A stretch of DNA of 64,000 nucleotides, taken from Lachnospiraceae bacterium (GTDB lineage: Bacteria > Bacillota > Clostridia > Lachnospirales > Lachnospiraceae). Each line of letters begins with the position of its first letter. The stretch's first letter is position 1. The position numbers and the translations under genes were made by a program. The stretch covers positions 62,001-126,000 of the forward strand of contig JAGBCB010000015.1 in the NCBI GenBank assembly GCA_017938145.1, read 5' to 3'. The notes below the pieces were generated by a model. That model worked only from the letters and a program-made list of their open reading frames with translations, searched no databases and was not told the DNA's origin. Below are positions 34,021 through 40,864 of this stretch, one piece after another.

Positions 34021-35241
34021 CTAACGGATACCGTAATTCTCTAAAATGTAATCCATATCCTTATCGCCTCTACCGGAAAGGTTAATAAGAACAGAACCGT
34101 GATCCATGGTCTTGGCAAGCTTCATGCCGTAAGCCACCGCATGGGAGCTTTCAATGGCAGGAATGATGCCCTCTAAGCGTGCCAGTGTGAAGAATGCATC
34201 GATGGTTTCGTCATCGTTGATAACGTCGTACTTAACACGGCCGATTTCCTGAAGGAATGCGTGTTCCGGACCGGAGGATGGATAGTCGAGACCGCTGGCT
34301 ACGGAGTAAACCGGAGCCGGCTCGCCGTTTTCATCCTTTAACATAATGCTGTTAAAGCCGTGCATGATACCCTCGGTACCGTACTTAAGGCTTGCTGCAT
34401 GGTCGCCCAGCTTTTCGCCGCGGCCCAGAGGCTCAATACCGTAAATATCAACCGGATCATTTAAGAAGCCGGCAAATAAACCTGCTGCGTTGGAACCGCC
34501 GCCCACACAGGCAACGATGGAGGTTGGCAGATGACCGGTCATGTCGATGAACTGCTCTCTTGCCTCGATACCAACCACGCTCTGGAAGTCACGGACCATC
34601 ATTGGGAACGGATGAGGACCAAGAACGGAGCCGATGCAATAGATGGCATCCTTATATTCTTTGCTGTATGCATCAAACGCTGCGTCAACCGCTTCTTTTA
34701 ATGTCTGTAAGCCATGGGTAACCTCTATTACGTTTGCACCTAAAATCTTCATTCTGGCAACGTTTGGAGCCTGCTTCTTGATATCTACGGAACCCATGTA
34801 AATGTCACACTCTAAACCGAAGTATGCGGCTGCAGTAGCAAGAGCAACGCCGTGCTGGCCCGCACCGGTTTCAGCGATAACCTTCTTCTTGCCCATGTAC
34901 TTTGCAAGAAGAGCTTCACCCATACAGTGGTTTAACTTGTGGGCACCGGAGTGGTTTAAATCCTCTCTCTTGGCATAAAGCTGAACCTTGCCGCCAAGGG
35001 CGTCGGATAATCTTTCTAAATGGGACACAGGGGTTGGTCTGCCCTGGAATTCCTTACGGATTCTTCTGAGTTCTGCAATAAACTTTCTGGACTGGCAGAT
35101 GGAGAAGTAGGCTTCTGTAATTTCGTCCATGGCTGCCTTTAACTTTGGCTCGATGTAAGCGCCGCCGTACTTGCCGAAGTAGCCGTTTACGTCCGGGTAA
35201 TTGTTAAAATAGGTGTCAAAATCCACGTTGTTGAGTTTCAT
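34021..35241 (-). CDS. trpB: Tryptophan synthase beta chain, stand-alone
   Basis: TrpB joins indole and serine using pyridoxal phosphate. The cofactor lysine lies in [10 protein letters not shown], the indole-channel phrase is [20 protein letters not shown], and the phosphate site is [12 protein letters not shown]. Catalytic and cofactor residues are kept. No trpA or other trp gene is adjacent; the gene is flanked by its own terminator and its own T-box, so it probably works alone, taking up free indole. Length 406 aa fits TrpB1. AGGAGG precedes the ATG. Confidence 0.95.
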   Translation of the reverse strand: MKLNNVDFDTYFNNYPDVNGYFGKYGGAYIEPKLKAAMDEITEAYFSICQSRKFIAELRRIRKEFQGRPTPVSHLERLSDALGGKVQLYAKREDLNHSGAHKLNHCMGEALLAKYMGKKKVIAETGAGQHGVALATAAAYFGLECDIYMGSVDIKKQAPNVARMKILGANVIEVTHGLQTLKEAVDAAFDAYSKEYKDAIYCIGSVLGPHPFPMMVRDFQSVVGIEAREQFIDMTGHLPTSIVACVGGGSNAAGLFAGFLNDPVDIYGIEPLGRGEKLGDHAASLKYGTEGIMHGFNSIMLKDENGEPAPVYSVASGLDYPSSGPEHAFLQEIGRVKYDVINDDETIDAFFTLARLEGIIPAIESSHAVAYGMKLAKTMDHGSVLINLSGRGDKDMDYILENYGIR

Positions 35242-35612
35242 AATGTTTTCCTCCTGAAAAAAATAATGGGTTGTTCGCAGCTTTGGGTAAAAAAAATACC
35301 CTTATCCACTGCGAAAAGTTTCGCGGGACAAGAGTTAACTCCTGCGGTGCCACCCGTATTGGTATCCTGTTGATACCCTCTTAAGCCCTGCGCCCCTTGC
35401 GGTTGACAGGCTGGTTTTGTTAACGGAGATTCGACTCCGGCTTCCCTACCTCCTAATGGATGTTCAGGTCGCCCTCCAAAGCCCATTCGCTTTAACTACT
35501 CGTGCTGCAGTTCCACCAATCTGCTGCTCTCTGAACCGGTGCTGTTAAAGGTACTTACTCTTTGTCACAGGTTTAACTTGCGTTGTTACTTTACCTAGGC
35601 AAAGTAACTATA
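35242..35612 (-). promoter_or_regulatory. T-box leader of trpB (tRNA-Trp)
   Basis: On the minus strand the leader shows an AGAGA-like element, a specifier region GCGAATGGGC with TGG (35485-35483, tryptophan), and the T-box AATACGGGTGGCACCGCAGG (about 35341-35360). A terminator hairpin built on GCGAAA / TTTCGC (~35310-35330) follows, with a T8 run. Uncharged tRNA-Trp should switch trpB on. Confidence 0.9.
35585..35608. repeat. 24-bp near-perfect palindrome at the trpB transcription start
   Basis: GTTACTTT (35585-35592) and AAAGTAAC (35601-35608) flank ACCTAGGC; 11 of 12 base pairs match. It lies just downstream of the -10 box, in the first ~25 nt of the transcript. It may be an operator or a stabilising 5' hairpin. 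Confidence 0.6.
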
Positions 35613-35618
35613 TGCTTA

Positions 35619-35647
35619 GTTATAGCACATAATTACCTTGCCGTCAA
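35619..35647 (-). promoter_or_regulatory. Promoter of trpB
   Basis: On the minus strand TTGACG (35642-35647), 17-bp spacer, TATAAC (35619-35624). Confidence 0.7.
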
Positions 35648-35662
35648 CTGTTTTTGAAAAAC

Positions 35663-36019
35663 TCACGAAAGAAGTTCTATGGACACATCCTCTGAATGAA
35701 TAAACCCTTCTGTTCCAAGAGAGGTTTCTATTTTTGTAATAATTCCTTCTTCCTTCTTTTCAAATACCATATCTAATATTATGCTTACACAGCCGTAAAG
35801 TTCCCCCTCAAAGGAAAATTTCTTTACATTTCCAAAAGTCAGTTTTACCCTCTCATTTGCATTTGGTTTCAAATTTACTTCCGAAGATTCCATGCGGATG
35901 CAAATTACAATGGCCTTACTTTTAATTTGAATGCTCTCGATATAATCGTCATGGAAGGAGGGAAAATAGCCAAAATACTCTTGTATTTCTTTGCTTCCTT
36001 TAATAAATGCAGTAGACAT
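35663..36019 (-). CDS. Imm50-like immunity family protein
   Basis: A 118-aa soluble protein. The N-terminal phrase IQEYFGYFPSFHDDYIESIQI matches the WPSFHD-type pattern of the Imm50 family, whose members are often immunity proteins next to polymorphic toxins. The rest is beta-strand-rich (VKLTFGNVKKFSFEGEL). No toxin gene is beside it here; it marks the left edge of the bacteriocin island and may be a relic or an orphan immunity gene. The GC content drops from this point. Confidence 0.6.
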   Translation of the reverse strand: MSTAFIKGSKEIQEYFGYFPSFHDDYIESIQIKSKAIVICIRMESSEVNLKPNANERVKLTFGNVKKFSFEGELYGCVSIILDMVFEKKEEGIITKIETSLGTEGFIHSEDVSIELLS

Positions 36020-36118
36020 AAGATAAGATTCCTTCTTATAAATTTCTATACCTATATTATACCATTTTTTTACTAATTTCTATGGTATTGGAATTAAATT
36101 TCTAGCCGGGAAAACGAC

Positions 36119-36190
36119 TCATGAAGTTTCCGAAATAACATAATATACTATTGTCCCCACCGCCGCAAGTCCACTAAGTTCACTAAGCAT
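36119..36190 (-). CDS. 23-residue hydrophobic micro-ORF
   Basis: ATG at 36190 with GGGAGG 10 nt upstream opens a 23-codon frame (MLSELSGLAAVGTIVYYVIS...) ending at TGA 36119-36121. The peptide has a short membrane-like core. It lies past the terminator hairpin of the bacteriocin operon. No family is recognised; it could be a bacteriocin remnant, a membrane-active peptide or chance. Confidence 0.3.
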   Translation of the reverse strand: MLSELSGLAAVGTIVYYVISETS

Positions 36191-36289
36191 ATCTCATAAA
36201 CCTCCCTTTATATTTGGGTATAACAATATATTCATTGCTCTCTTATGTTATAAATTCAAAATCTATATAACTTTTGTATGAAAAGATGC

Positions 36290-36327
36290 GGTCGCTTTAG
36301 CTACTTTCATCATCAGCTAAAGCGACC
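36290..36327. terminator. Hairpin ending the first bacteriocin operon
   Basis: A perfect 13-bp stem GGTCGCTTTAGCT / AGCTAAAGCGACC with a 12-nt loop. T-runs are weak on both sides, so it may be a terminator or an RNA-stabilising end. It lies 25 nt after the stop of the 57-aa gene. Confidence 0.6.
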
Positions 36328-36352
36328 TTTGTAATTAAGAACTATCTTCTTG

Positions 36353-36526
36353 TTATTTTTTTCTTTTTATCACATATTTATCAAATATAATACCTATACT
36401 CGTTCCAAGAGCAACCATAAGTATTTGTTCTTTTGCCCCTGGCAAAAGCAAACTTATCATAAATGCTCCGATAAAACTCCCTATTATTATCATCAAGCAA
36501 TTAATAAATATTTTTATCTTTTTCAT
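36353..36526 (-). CDS. 57-aa two-helix membrane protein, likely bacteriocin immunity
   Basis: This small ORF starts at the ATG at 36526, 6 nt after GGAG, and ends with TAA at 36353. The product has two hydrophobic segments (FINCLMIIIGSFIGAFMISLLL and ILMVALGTSIGIIF) and a basic tail (KYVIKRKK). Small basic two-helix proteins next to class II bacteriocins commonly give producer immunity. It lies 21 nt after a double-glycine peptide gene. The function is inferred from size, topology and position. Confidence 0.6.
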   Translation of the reverse strand: MKKIKIFINCLMIIIGSFIGAFMISLLLPGAKEQILMVALGTSIGIIFDKYVIKRKK

Positions 36527-36547
36527 CTATCGCTCCATAATATAGAT

Positions 36548-36775
36548 TTAAATCGGACTATGTGCCCCAACATAAGCTCCTACAATAGCCCCCGTTTTCA
36601 TCATATTCATTGTATCTTCATATTCCCAATCAGGATTACAAATCCCGCCAACTAAACTGGCTGCTAACCCAATACAGGCACCATTAAGTACACCTAACAC
36701 TACTCCCCCAACTAAACCTCCTTCTATTTTTTGTAATTCTTCACCTGATAACTCCTTAAAACTCTGCTGCATCAT
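36548..36775 (-). CDS. Double-glycine-leader bacteriocin-like peptide
   Basis: The 20-residue leader FKELSGEELQKIEGG is a textbook class II bacteriocin/ComC leader cut after GG by a C39 exporter. The mature part starts LVGGVVLGVLNGACIG and is Gly/Ala-rich with two Cys, as in Blp-type two-peptide bacteriocins. It lies 14 nt after another such gene (36790-37053), so the two may form a pair. GAGGTGAG precedes the ATG. Confidence 0.82.
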   Translation of the reverse strand: MMQQSFKELSGEELQKIEGGLVGGVVLGVLNGACIGLAASLVGGICNPDWEYEDTMNMMKTGAIVGAYVGAHSPI

Positions 36776-36789
36776 ATCTACTCACCTCT

Positions 36790-37053
36790 TTAATCAATAA
36801 TTGCATCTGCTACTAATCCTGCTATTACTGCCCCTACACAACCAAGAGCAAGCGCAGGTAATGGACCACCGATAGCCGCGCCAATCGTTCCTCCTATTTT
36901 AGCTCCAATTTTTTCTGCAGCTTTATCCACTGCAATGCCAACTACCGTAGAAACAACTAACTTACAAACATCCGTTGTTTCTGCACCGCCATTTGTATAC
37001 TCTAACTCCTGTTCATTTAAAACAATAAAATCTTTCTGTAAAACCATGTCCAT
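36790..37053 (-). CDS. Double-glycine-leader bacteriocin-like peptide
   Basis: Leader DFIVLNEQELEYTNGG ends at Gly-Gly (residues 22-23). The 64-residue mature part (AETTDVCKLVVSTVVGIAVD...) is rich in Gly, Ala and Ile with repeated GAxIGG turns, typical of membrane-active class II bacteriocins. It is the first gene behind repeat module A (promoter plus hairpin). Its leader start MDMVL is shared with the other genes that follow this module. Confidence 0.8.
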   Translation of the reverse strand: MDMVLQKDFIVLNEQELEYTNGGAETTDVCKLVVSTVVGIAVDKAAEKIGAKIGGTIGAAIGGPLPALALGCVGAVIAGLVADAIID

Positions 37054-37205
37054 TCCTTTTTCTCCTTTTTACATCACATTTTTCCTTTACACTTAATAAA
37101 AAAAATGTATACTTTAACTCGAGTACTTTTTTTCATTAGTGCTTGTAGCATTGGACTGCGAGAAATTTAACAAAATTATCGGAGTCCCTCTTATATAAAG
37201 TGGTG
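37054..37205 (-). repeat. Promoter-plus-hairpin repeat module A
   Basis: This is the first of three related ~150-bp modules (A, B at 38743, C at 40865). On the minus strand each has a hairpin (GGACTCCGA / TCGCAGTCC in A), then TACAAGCACTAATG, an A/T-rich inverted repeat (GAAAAAAAGT ... with palindromic centre ACTCGAGT), AAAGTATACA, a weak -10 and a GGAG site before MDM/MEM. A is the most diverged copy. Confidence 0.75.
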
Positions 37206-37318
37206 CTAATCCATTACTTCCACCACAATATATCAACCTCTATTTATTCTCATTATTTTATTATCAACCCCATAACTTCAGCCGTACGCTCCGAAACAAT
37301 AAGGATTGTAATCATTCG

Positions 37319-37438
37319 TTAATGAAACATCTTTTCCAATAAAATGCTTAATACACTTTTACTCTCAATTACTACTTTGGTTTCACATAGCATCCCTGCC
37401 TTTAACACAACATCTTCATCATTCCGGTCAACTTCCAC
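37319..37438 (-). pseudogene. Remnant of HlyD-like accessory protein (last 39 codons)
   Basis: The frame reads RNDEDVVLKAGMLCETKVV and continues to LLEKMFH, nearly identical to the end of the intact HlyD-like protein (41062-42120). All upstream parts are missing. It begins right where the truncated NPW peptide (37428-37502) ends, so the two are joined by a deletion. Confidence 0.85.
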
Positions 37439-37502
37439 ATGAACCAAACTGATTTTTCAGCCATTCCCATGGATTAGTTACCGCTAACCACATTTGCCTC
37501 AT
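37428..37502 (-). CDS. NPWEWLK micropeptide, second copy (fused to deletion scar)
   Basis: The ATG at 37502 with GAAGGGAA upstream opens a 24-codon frame containing VTNPWEWLKNQF. It aligns with INPWDWLKYLF of the first copy (44887-44982). After this motif the frame reads into a few codons (GSCGS) produced by the junction with the HlyD remnant, so the natural C-terminus is lost. Its promoter region is a copy of that in front of the first peptide. It may still be expressed. Confidence 0.5.
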   Translation of the reverse strand: MRQMWLAVTNPWEWLKNQFGSCGS

Positions 37503-37538
37503 TTCCCTTCTCATCAAAAAATGACTTAATTTGTATTT

Positions 37539-37592
37539 GGGTAATCAAAGTTTTTGAGGGGCTGACTTTTTAATGGTTTTGTTTGATTACCC
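37539..37592. mobile_element. 54-bp MITE-like insertion with 11-bp inverted ends and 8-bp target duplication
   Basis: GGGTAATCAAA (37539-37549) and TTTGATTACCC (37582-37592) are perfect inverted ends. TTGTATTT occurs directly on both sides (37531-37538 and 37593-37600). The paralogous stretch near 45014-45024 has a single TTGTATTT and no insert, so the empty site is visible in the same window. Confidence 0.75.
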
Positions 37593-37602
37593 TTGTATTT
37601 TT

Positions 37603-37667
37603 AAACTATCACAAACTAAGTCTTTTTCCAATATTTTTGCAATGAGCGGTAGCGTTTTTGCAGTGAG
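37603..37667 (-). promoter_or_regulatory. LytTR-type promoter, copy 2 (in front of NPW peptide 2)
   Basis: On the minus strand two direct boxes, CTCACTGC (37660-37667) and CTCATTGC (37639-37646), start 21 bp apart; then TTGGAA (37626-37631), a 17-bp spacer and TAGTTT (37603-37608). The layout equals that of copy 1 at 45024-45088. Two direct boxes at two helical turns are typical of LytTR regulators. Confidence 0.65.
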
Positions 37668-37769
37668 TGATATTTTTTTCGTAAAATTTTGCTTACTATT
37701 GCTATTACACTACCACCTTGTCATCTTTATTTTGAGATTGCTACTATTACAAGAATTAGAGCCAAAATT

Positions 37770-37850
37770 TCAATAATTTCTCATAGTCTTTTTTACAGAG
37801 ATATATCCTAAAATACTAATTGCAATTGCCAATACAAATTCTTCGTTTCT
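37770..37850 (-). pseudogene. Remnant of a small immunity-like membrane gene
   Basis: The frame ending at TGA 37770-37772 reads FVLAIAISILGYISVKKTM, which aligns with the end of the 37929-38177 protein (YMATAISFLGYFFVKKIML). No start or N-terminal half is kept, so it looks like the tail of a lost paralogue. Confidence 0.5.
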
Positions 37851-37928
37851 ATGTTTTCCTAATGGCAAAAAGCTACAATACCATCAGCTAAAGTAGCTTT
37901 TATCACAATTCTCCTATCCTATCACAAA

Positions 37929-38177
37929 TCATTCCTTTTCTTTCTTAAAATAAGGTAGCATAATCTTTTTCACAAAAAAATACCCTAAAAAACTAATTGC
38001 AGTTGCCATATATAATGCCAAAAAAATTGCTTTTGCAGGGGCAACATCCGGAATATTCCACAACTCGTAACATGTTACCACAAAAATTGCACATCCACCA
38101 ATGCAAACTCTTCTTTTAATCTTGAACAAGTTACGTTTTTCATTGTTTTGTACTTTTTTATTTTCTTTTTCCAACAA
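37929..38177 (-). CDS. Small membrane protein, likely bacteriocin immunity
   Basis: A basic N-terminus (KENKKVQNNEKRNLFKIKRR) is followed by two membrane segments (VCIGGCAIFVVTCYELW and IFLALYMATAISFLGYFF) and a basic tail. It sits directly after two bacteriocin-like genes. A GTG at 38198 gives the longest frame but has no ribosome site; a TTG at 38177, 5 nt after GGGTGGTG, is better placed and I use it. The role as an immunity protein is inferred from size, topology and position. Confidence 0.55.
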   Translation of the reverse strand: MLEKENKKVQNNEKRNLFKIKRRVCIGGCAIFVVTCYELWNIPDVAPAKAIFLALYMATAISFLGYFFVKKIMLPYFKKEKE

Positions 38178-38251
38178 TTTATCACCACCCTCACACAATA
38201 TTTTAATTAGTTTTTACATATAATTATTCATATATTTACCGCGATGTAAAT

Positions 38252-38461
38252 TTATGGAAATGGACAGCCAGCCCCTACATACAACCCTATAGAACCTGCA
38301 AAAGTAGCAGTCTTTCCTACAATCGATGCATCTCCTACTGCTAATGCCACAGGCGCAGATACAACTGTTCCTATTAATGCAAAAGCTACCCCGCCCGCAA
38401 GGCATGATATAATGCCGCCGCCTTCAACTACGACCAATTCATTAACCGATAACTCATTCAT
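38252..38461 (-). CDS. Double-glycine-leader bacteriocin-like peptide
   Basis: A short 15-residue leader (MNELSVNELVVVEGG) is followed by a mature part of 54 residues (GIISCLAGGVAFALIGTVV...) that is Gly/Ala/Val-rich with two Cys. GGGAGG lies well placed before the ATG. It is 20 nt after the 38482 gene, so the two could form a two-peptide bacteriocin. Confidence 0.75.
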   Translation of the reverse strand: MNELSVNELVVVEGGGIISCLAGGVAFALIGTVVSAPVALAVGDASIVGKTATFAGSIGLYVGAGCPFP

Positions 38462-38481
38462 TTCGATTATCCTCCCATATT

Positions 38482-38742
38482 CTAAAAACTGTCATACAAC
38501 TCGTTAATACCATAACCAGCAATACCGCCAACTATTATTCCAGCTACAGCTCCTATAGCGGTTCCCCATCCAGGGGCAATTGCTGTCCCTTCTAAAGCTC
38601 CCTTCACTGCGCATCCGACAACATGCCCTACTCCAGTAGCAGCAAAGGCCCCTGCCACTATACCTCCAAAACTTCCACCCTCAATGTTTTCCATTTCCTG
38701 CATCTCAAGTTGCTTAAATTCATTACTTAGAACCATTTCCAT
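38482..38742 (-). CDS. Double-glycine-leader bacteriocin-like peptide
   Basis: Leader EFKQLEMQEMENIEGG ends at Gly22-Gly23. The mature part begins SFGGIVAGAFAATGVGHVVG and has repeated small-residue and GxxxG motifs and one Cys, as expected for membrane-inserting class II peptides. It is first behind repeat module B. The leader start MEMVLSNEF is close to that of the interrupted peptide at 40592-40864. Confidence 0.82.
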   Translation of the reverse strand: MEMVLSNEFKQLEMQEMENIEGGSFGGIVAGAFAATGVGHVVGCAVKGALEGTAIAPGWGTAIGAVAGIIVGGIAGYGINELYDSF

Positions 38743-38890
38743 TTTCTTTTCTCCTTTTCAATTATATTTTTTCTTTACACTTAACCGAAAAAGTTGTATA
38801 CTTTACCCGGATACTTTTTCATAAGTACTTGTATTGTTGGACTCCGAGGGTTTTCGCGAATTTATCGGAGTCCTTTTTATATAAAGTGAT
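38743..38890 (-). repeat. Promoter-plus-hairpin repeat module B
   Basis: It contains the hairpin GGACTCCGA / TCGGAGTCC (38839-38873), an inverted repeat GAAAAAGT ... ACTTTTTC with centre ATCCGGGT, the block AAAGTATACA, TATAAT (38766-38761) and a GGAG site. It is nearly identical to module C. Confidence 0.8.
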
Positions 38891-38957
38891 GTCTGACCTT
38901 TTTCTTACTCACACCACCATATATCTCCATTATATTTCTTAATATGCTTACTGCCCG

Positions 38958-39164
38958 TTAAGACAGGCAAGTACAGCAGACAGCCCCACTTACAACAGTG
39001 CTTCCAACGGGTAAATAAAGTCCTCCAATTGGCGCATTTGGGGCAATTAACGATGTGCTCGGACTTACATACATAATCTGCATTCCATTCAACGCTCCTC
39101 CGCTGATATCTTCCACCTCCATCGGTTTCATATCTAAGAAACCACTGCTTATTAGCATATCCAT
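38958..39164 (-). CDS. Double-glycine-leader peptide with Cys-rich C-terminus
   Basis: A GGAGGAG site and the ATG at 39164 begin the leader SGFLDMKPMEVEDISGG. The 45-residue mature part (ALNGMQIMYVSPSTSLIAPN...) differs from its neighbours: few Gly/Ala repeats, a Pro/Ser/Thr-rich first half and an ending of VVSGAVCCTCLS with three closely spaced Cys. It may be disulfide-bonded or otherwise modified, or it may have a signalling role. It lies just before module B. Confidence 0.65.
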   Translation of the reverse strand: MDMLISSGFLDMKPMEVEDISGGALNGMQIMYVSPSTSLIAPNAPIGGLYLPVGSTVVSGAVCCTCLS

Positions 39165-39255
39165 ATCTAACTCCTCCTTGATTTTTCACATTATTTTATT
39201 ATCAACCCATATCTTCAGCCGTACGCTCTGAAACGATAAGAATTGTAATCATTCG

Positions 39256-39777
39256 TTAATGAAACATCTTTTCCAACCAAATACTTAATACACTTTTACT
39301 TTCAATTACCACCTTGGTTTCACACAACATTCCAGTCTTCAACTCAACATCTTCATCATTCCGGACACGTAACTCTCCTAAGTCCATCGATGTCTCCATC
39401 AGATAATATGTGTTCCCGCTGTCATTCACTTTAATATCTTCCGATATAAACGTCACTTTTCCCGCCATTGTGCCATATTCTCCGGAAGGATACGCTGCAA
39501 TCTCATAGGTCACTTCCATACCCTCATGAATTTTAGCAATATCTTTGTTTTCCACATAGCTTTTCACAAAAAATGAATCTTCTTCTCCCAATGGAATAAT
39601 TGTAAGCACCTTGGTGCCTGCACTTATGTAGTCGCCTGTTCCCAGTTCTGAAACCAAATTTACCGTTCCTCTTATGGTTGCCTTTACTGTAGCATTCTCA
39701 ATACTCCCTTTCAGACTGCTTATCTGCTGCTGTAGTTGATTCTGCGTCTGTCTGCAGGCTTCCAGTCCTTCTGCTTA
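39256..39777 (-). pseudogene. 5'-truncated HlyD-like accessory gene
   Basis: An open frame of about 172 codons starts in the coiled coil (EACRQTQNQLQQQISSLKGS) and continues through VSELGTGDYISAGTKVLTII to LEKMFH. It matches the C-terminal half of the intact HlyD-like protein (41062-42120). The membrane anchor and N-terminal half are missing, and the upstream sequence after about 39777 is unrelated. An internal ATG could still give a 133-residue fragment, but without the anchor it is unlikely to serve in export. Confidence 0.85.
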
Positions 39778-39848
39778 CACTAGCCTTGTATATCTTAGTG
39801 GATATACTTTTTTCCAAACAAGAAAGCGGAAGTTTATACACGATAGGA

Positions 39849-40517
39849 CTATTTGAAATTACTTATTTTCTTCATGATATTTCTAATTCTGTTTCTATAC
39901 GAAGGATGAAGGCTTAATGTATGAGTTGGTTCATTATTAGCTTGTATTGTAAGCCATTCTACAAGAGGTTTACTATTCTTACTCTTTTCAACTGAAAATA
40001 AATCTGATTGATATTCATTTTTTCTGTAATATATTATGTAAAATAATACTGCTCCTAATAGTGCGGTAATACAAAGTGATTCTAAATTTGACTCTTTTAT
40101 AACAACCAGTCTGCTTAAGGTGTATAACGAAATAATTAATCCGAATATGAAAAACCTTTTTAAATTATGCTTTTTTAAAGCATGATTTAATTCATGAAAC
40201 AGCAGTGCCGTTTGGGTTTCATTCGATAAGGTAGAAAAGAAACGTGAATCAACTGCTATTTCAGGATTTATCGTGCCCATTGTACGACAAAGCTTACTTG
40301 ATGGCATTTTGGAATCTATTAAATAAATTGTTTTTTCATTCCATTTAATTTTTGAAGTATTTTTTTTATCAATAATAATTTCTGAAACAATCAATGCTGA
40401 CAACCACAGGGTTACGCCAGAAATTATCATTATAATTGTCTTGTTACATAATAAAAAAGACATTAATGATATCATCATAACGGCAATAAAAAACATTTTA
40501 GTTGTTTTATTAGTCAT
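39849..40517 (-). CDS. Membrane M48-like metalloprotease inside the bacteriocin island
   Basis: The zinc motif HELNH (residues 108-112) in TALLFHELNHALKKHN, and a late HPSYRNRIRNI phrase typical of M48/HtpX-type enzymes, point to a membrane zinc protease. Membrane segments lie near residues 8-22, 26-46 and two after the motif (FFIFGLIISLYTLSRLVVI; ITALLGAVLFYIIYY). I start at 40517 because AAAGGAACG precedes that ATG. It could process a peptide, remove mis-exported peptide or give immunity; the context does not decide. It follows the interrupted bacteriocin gene. Confidence 0.72.
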   Translation of the reverse strand: MTNKTTKMFFIAVMMISLMSFLLCNKTIIMIISGVTLWLSALIVSEIIIDKKNTSKIKWNEKTIYLIDSKMPSSKLCRTMGTINPEIAVDSRFFSTLSNETQTALLFHELNHALKKHNLKRFFIFGLIISLYTLSRLVVIKESNLESLCITALLGAVLFYIIYYRKNEYQSDLFSVEKSKNSKPLVEWLTIQANNEPTHTLSLHPSYRNRIRNIMKKISNFK

Positions 40518-40539
40518 AGTCGTTCCTTTCAAAAAAATG

Positions 40540-40586
40540 TAAAATGTCTGCACAATCAAGCATATTAAATTGTGCAGACATTTTTT
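40540..40586 (-). terminator. Terminator after the interrupted bacteriocin gene
   Basis: A long stem AAAATGTCTGCACAAT / ATTGTGCAGACATTTT with T-runs on both sides. It lies 6 nt after the stop of the 40592 frame and overlaps the leader of the M48 gene. Confidence 0.8.
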
Positions 40587-40591
40587 GTAGT

Positions 40592-40864
40592 TTATTTTTT
40601 TAATGCATCAGCAGTAACTACTCCTGTAGCTACTGCACCTGCTACTCCTATACCAATGCATGCCCAGCCCACAGGGCCAACTGCAGCTAAAAATCCAACA
40701 CTTAATGCTGCCGCACCAGTACCACCAACTAGCTCAATTGCCGCAATTGTAGTTGTTATGCCACCAACAGCCGTCAGGAAGCCTTCAGCTAAACCTCCAC
40801 CATCAACTCCCAGCATTTCTCACTGATTCATTTCACTAAATCCATTGTTTAAAACCATTTCCAT
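40592..40864 (-). pseudogene. Bacteriocin-like gene with nonsense codon in its leader
   Basis: Translation from the ATG at 40864, which has a good GGAG site and follows module C, reads MEMVLNNGFSEMNQ, then TGA (40822-40820), then EMLGVDGGGLAEGFLTAVGG to the end. Without the stop this is a normal double-glycine peptide aligned with the 38482 peptide. The stop removes the export-ready peptide; restarting at the ATG at 40816 would give a leader of only a few residues (MLGVDGG). It is probably a recently inactivated gene, unless the TGA is read through. Confidence 0.75.

Noticed and set aside
37573..37776. Plus-strand 67-codon frame in the bacteriocin island
   Set aside because: It runs against the minus-strand promoter copy and the immunity remnant and has no ribosome site.
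38905..39189. 94-codon minus-strand frame overlapping the GG peptide at 38958
   Set aside because: The 38958-39164 frame has the double-glycine leader and a GGAGGAG site; the longer frame has neither.
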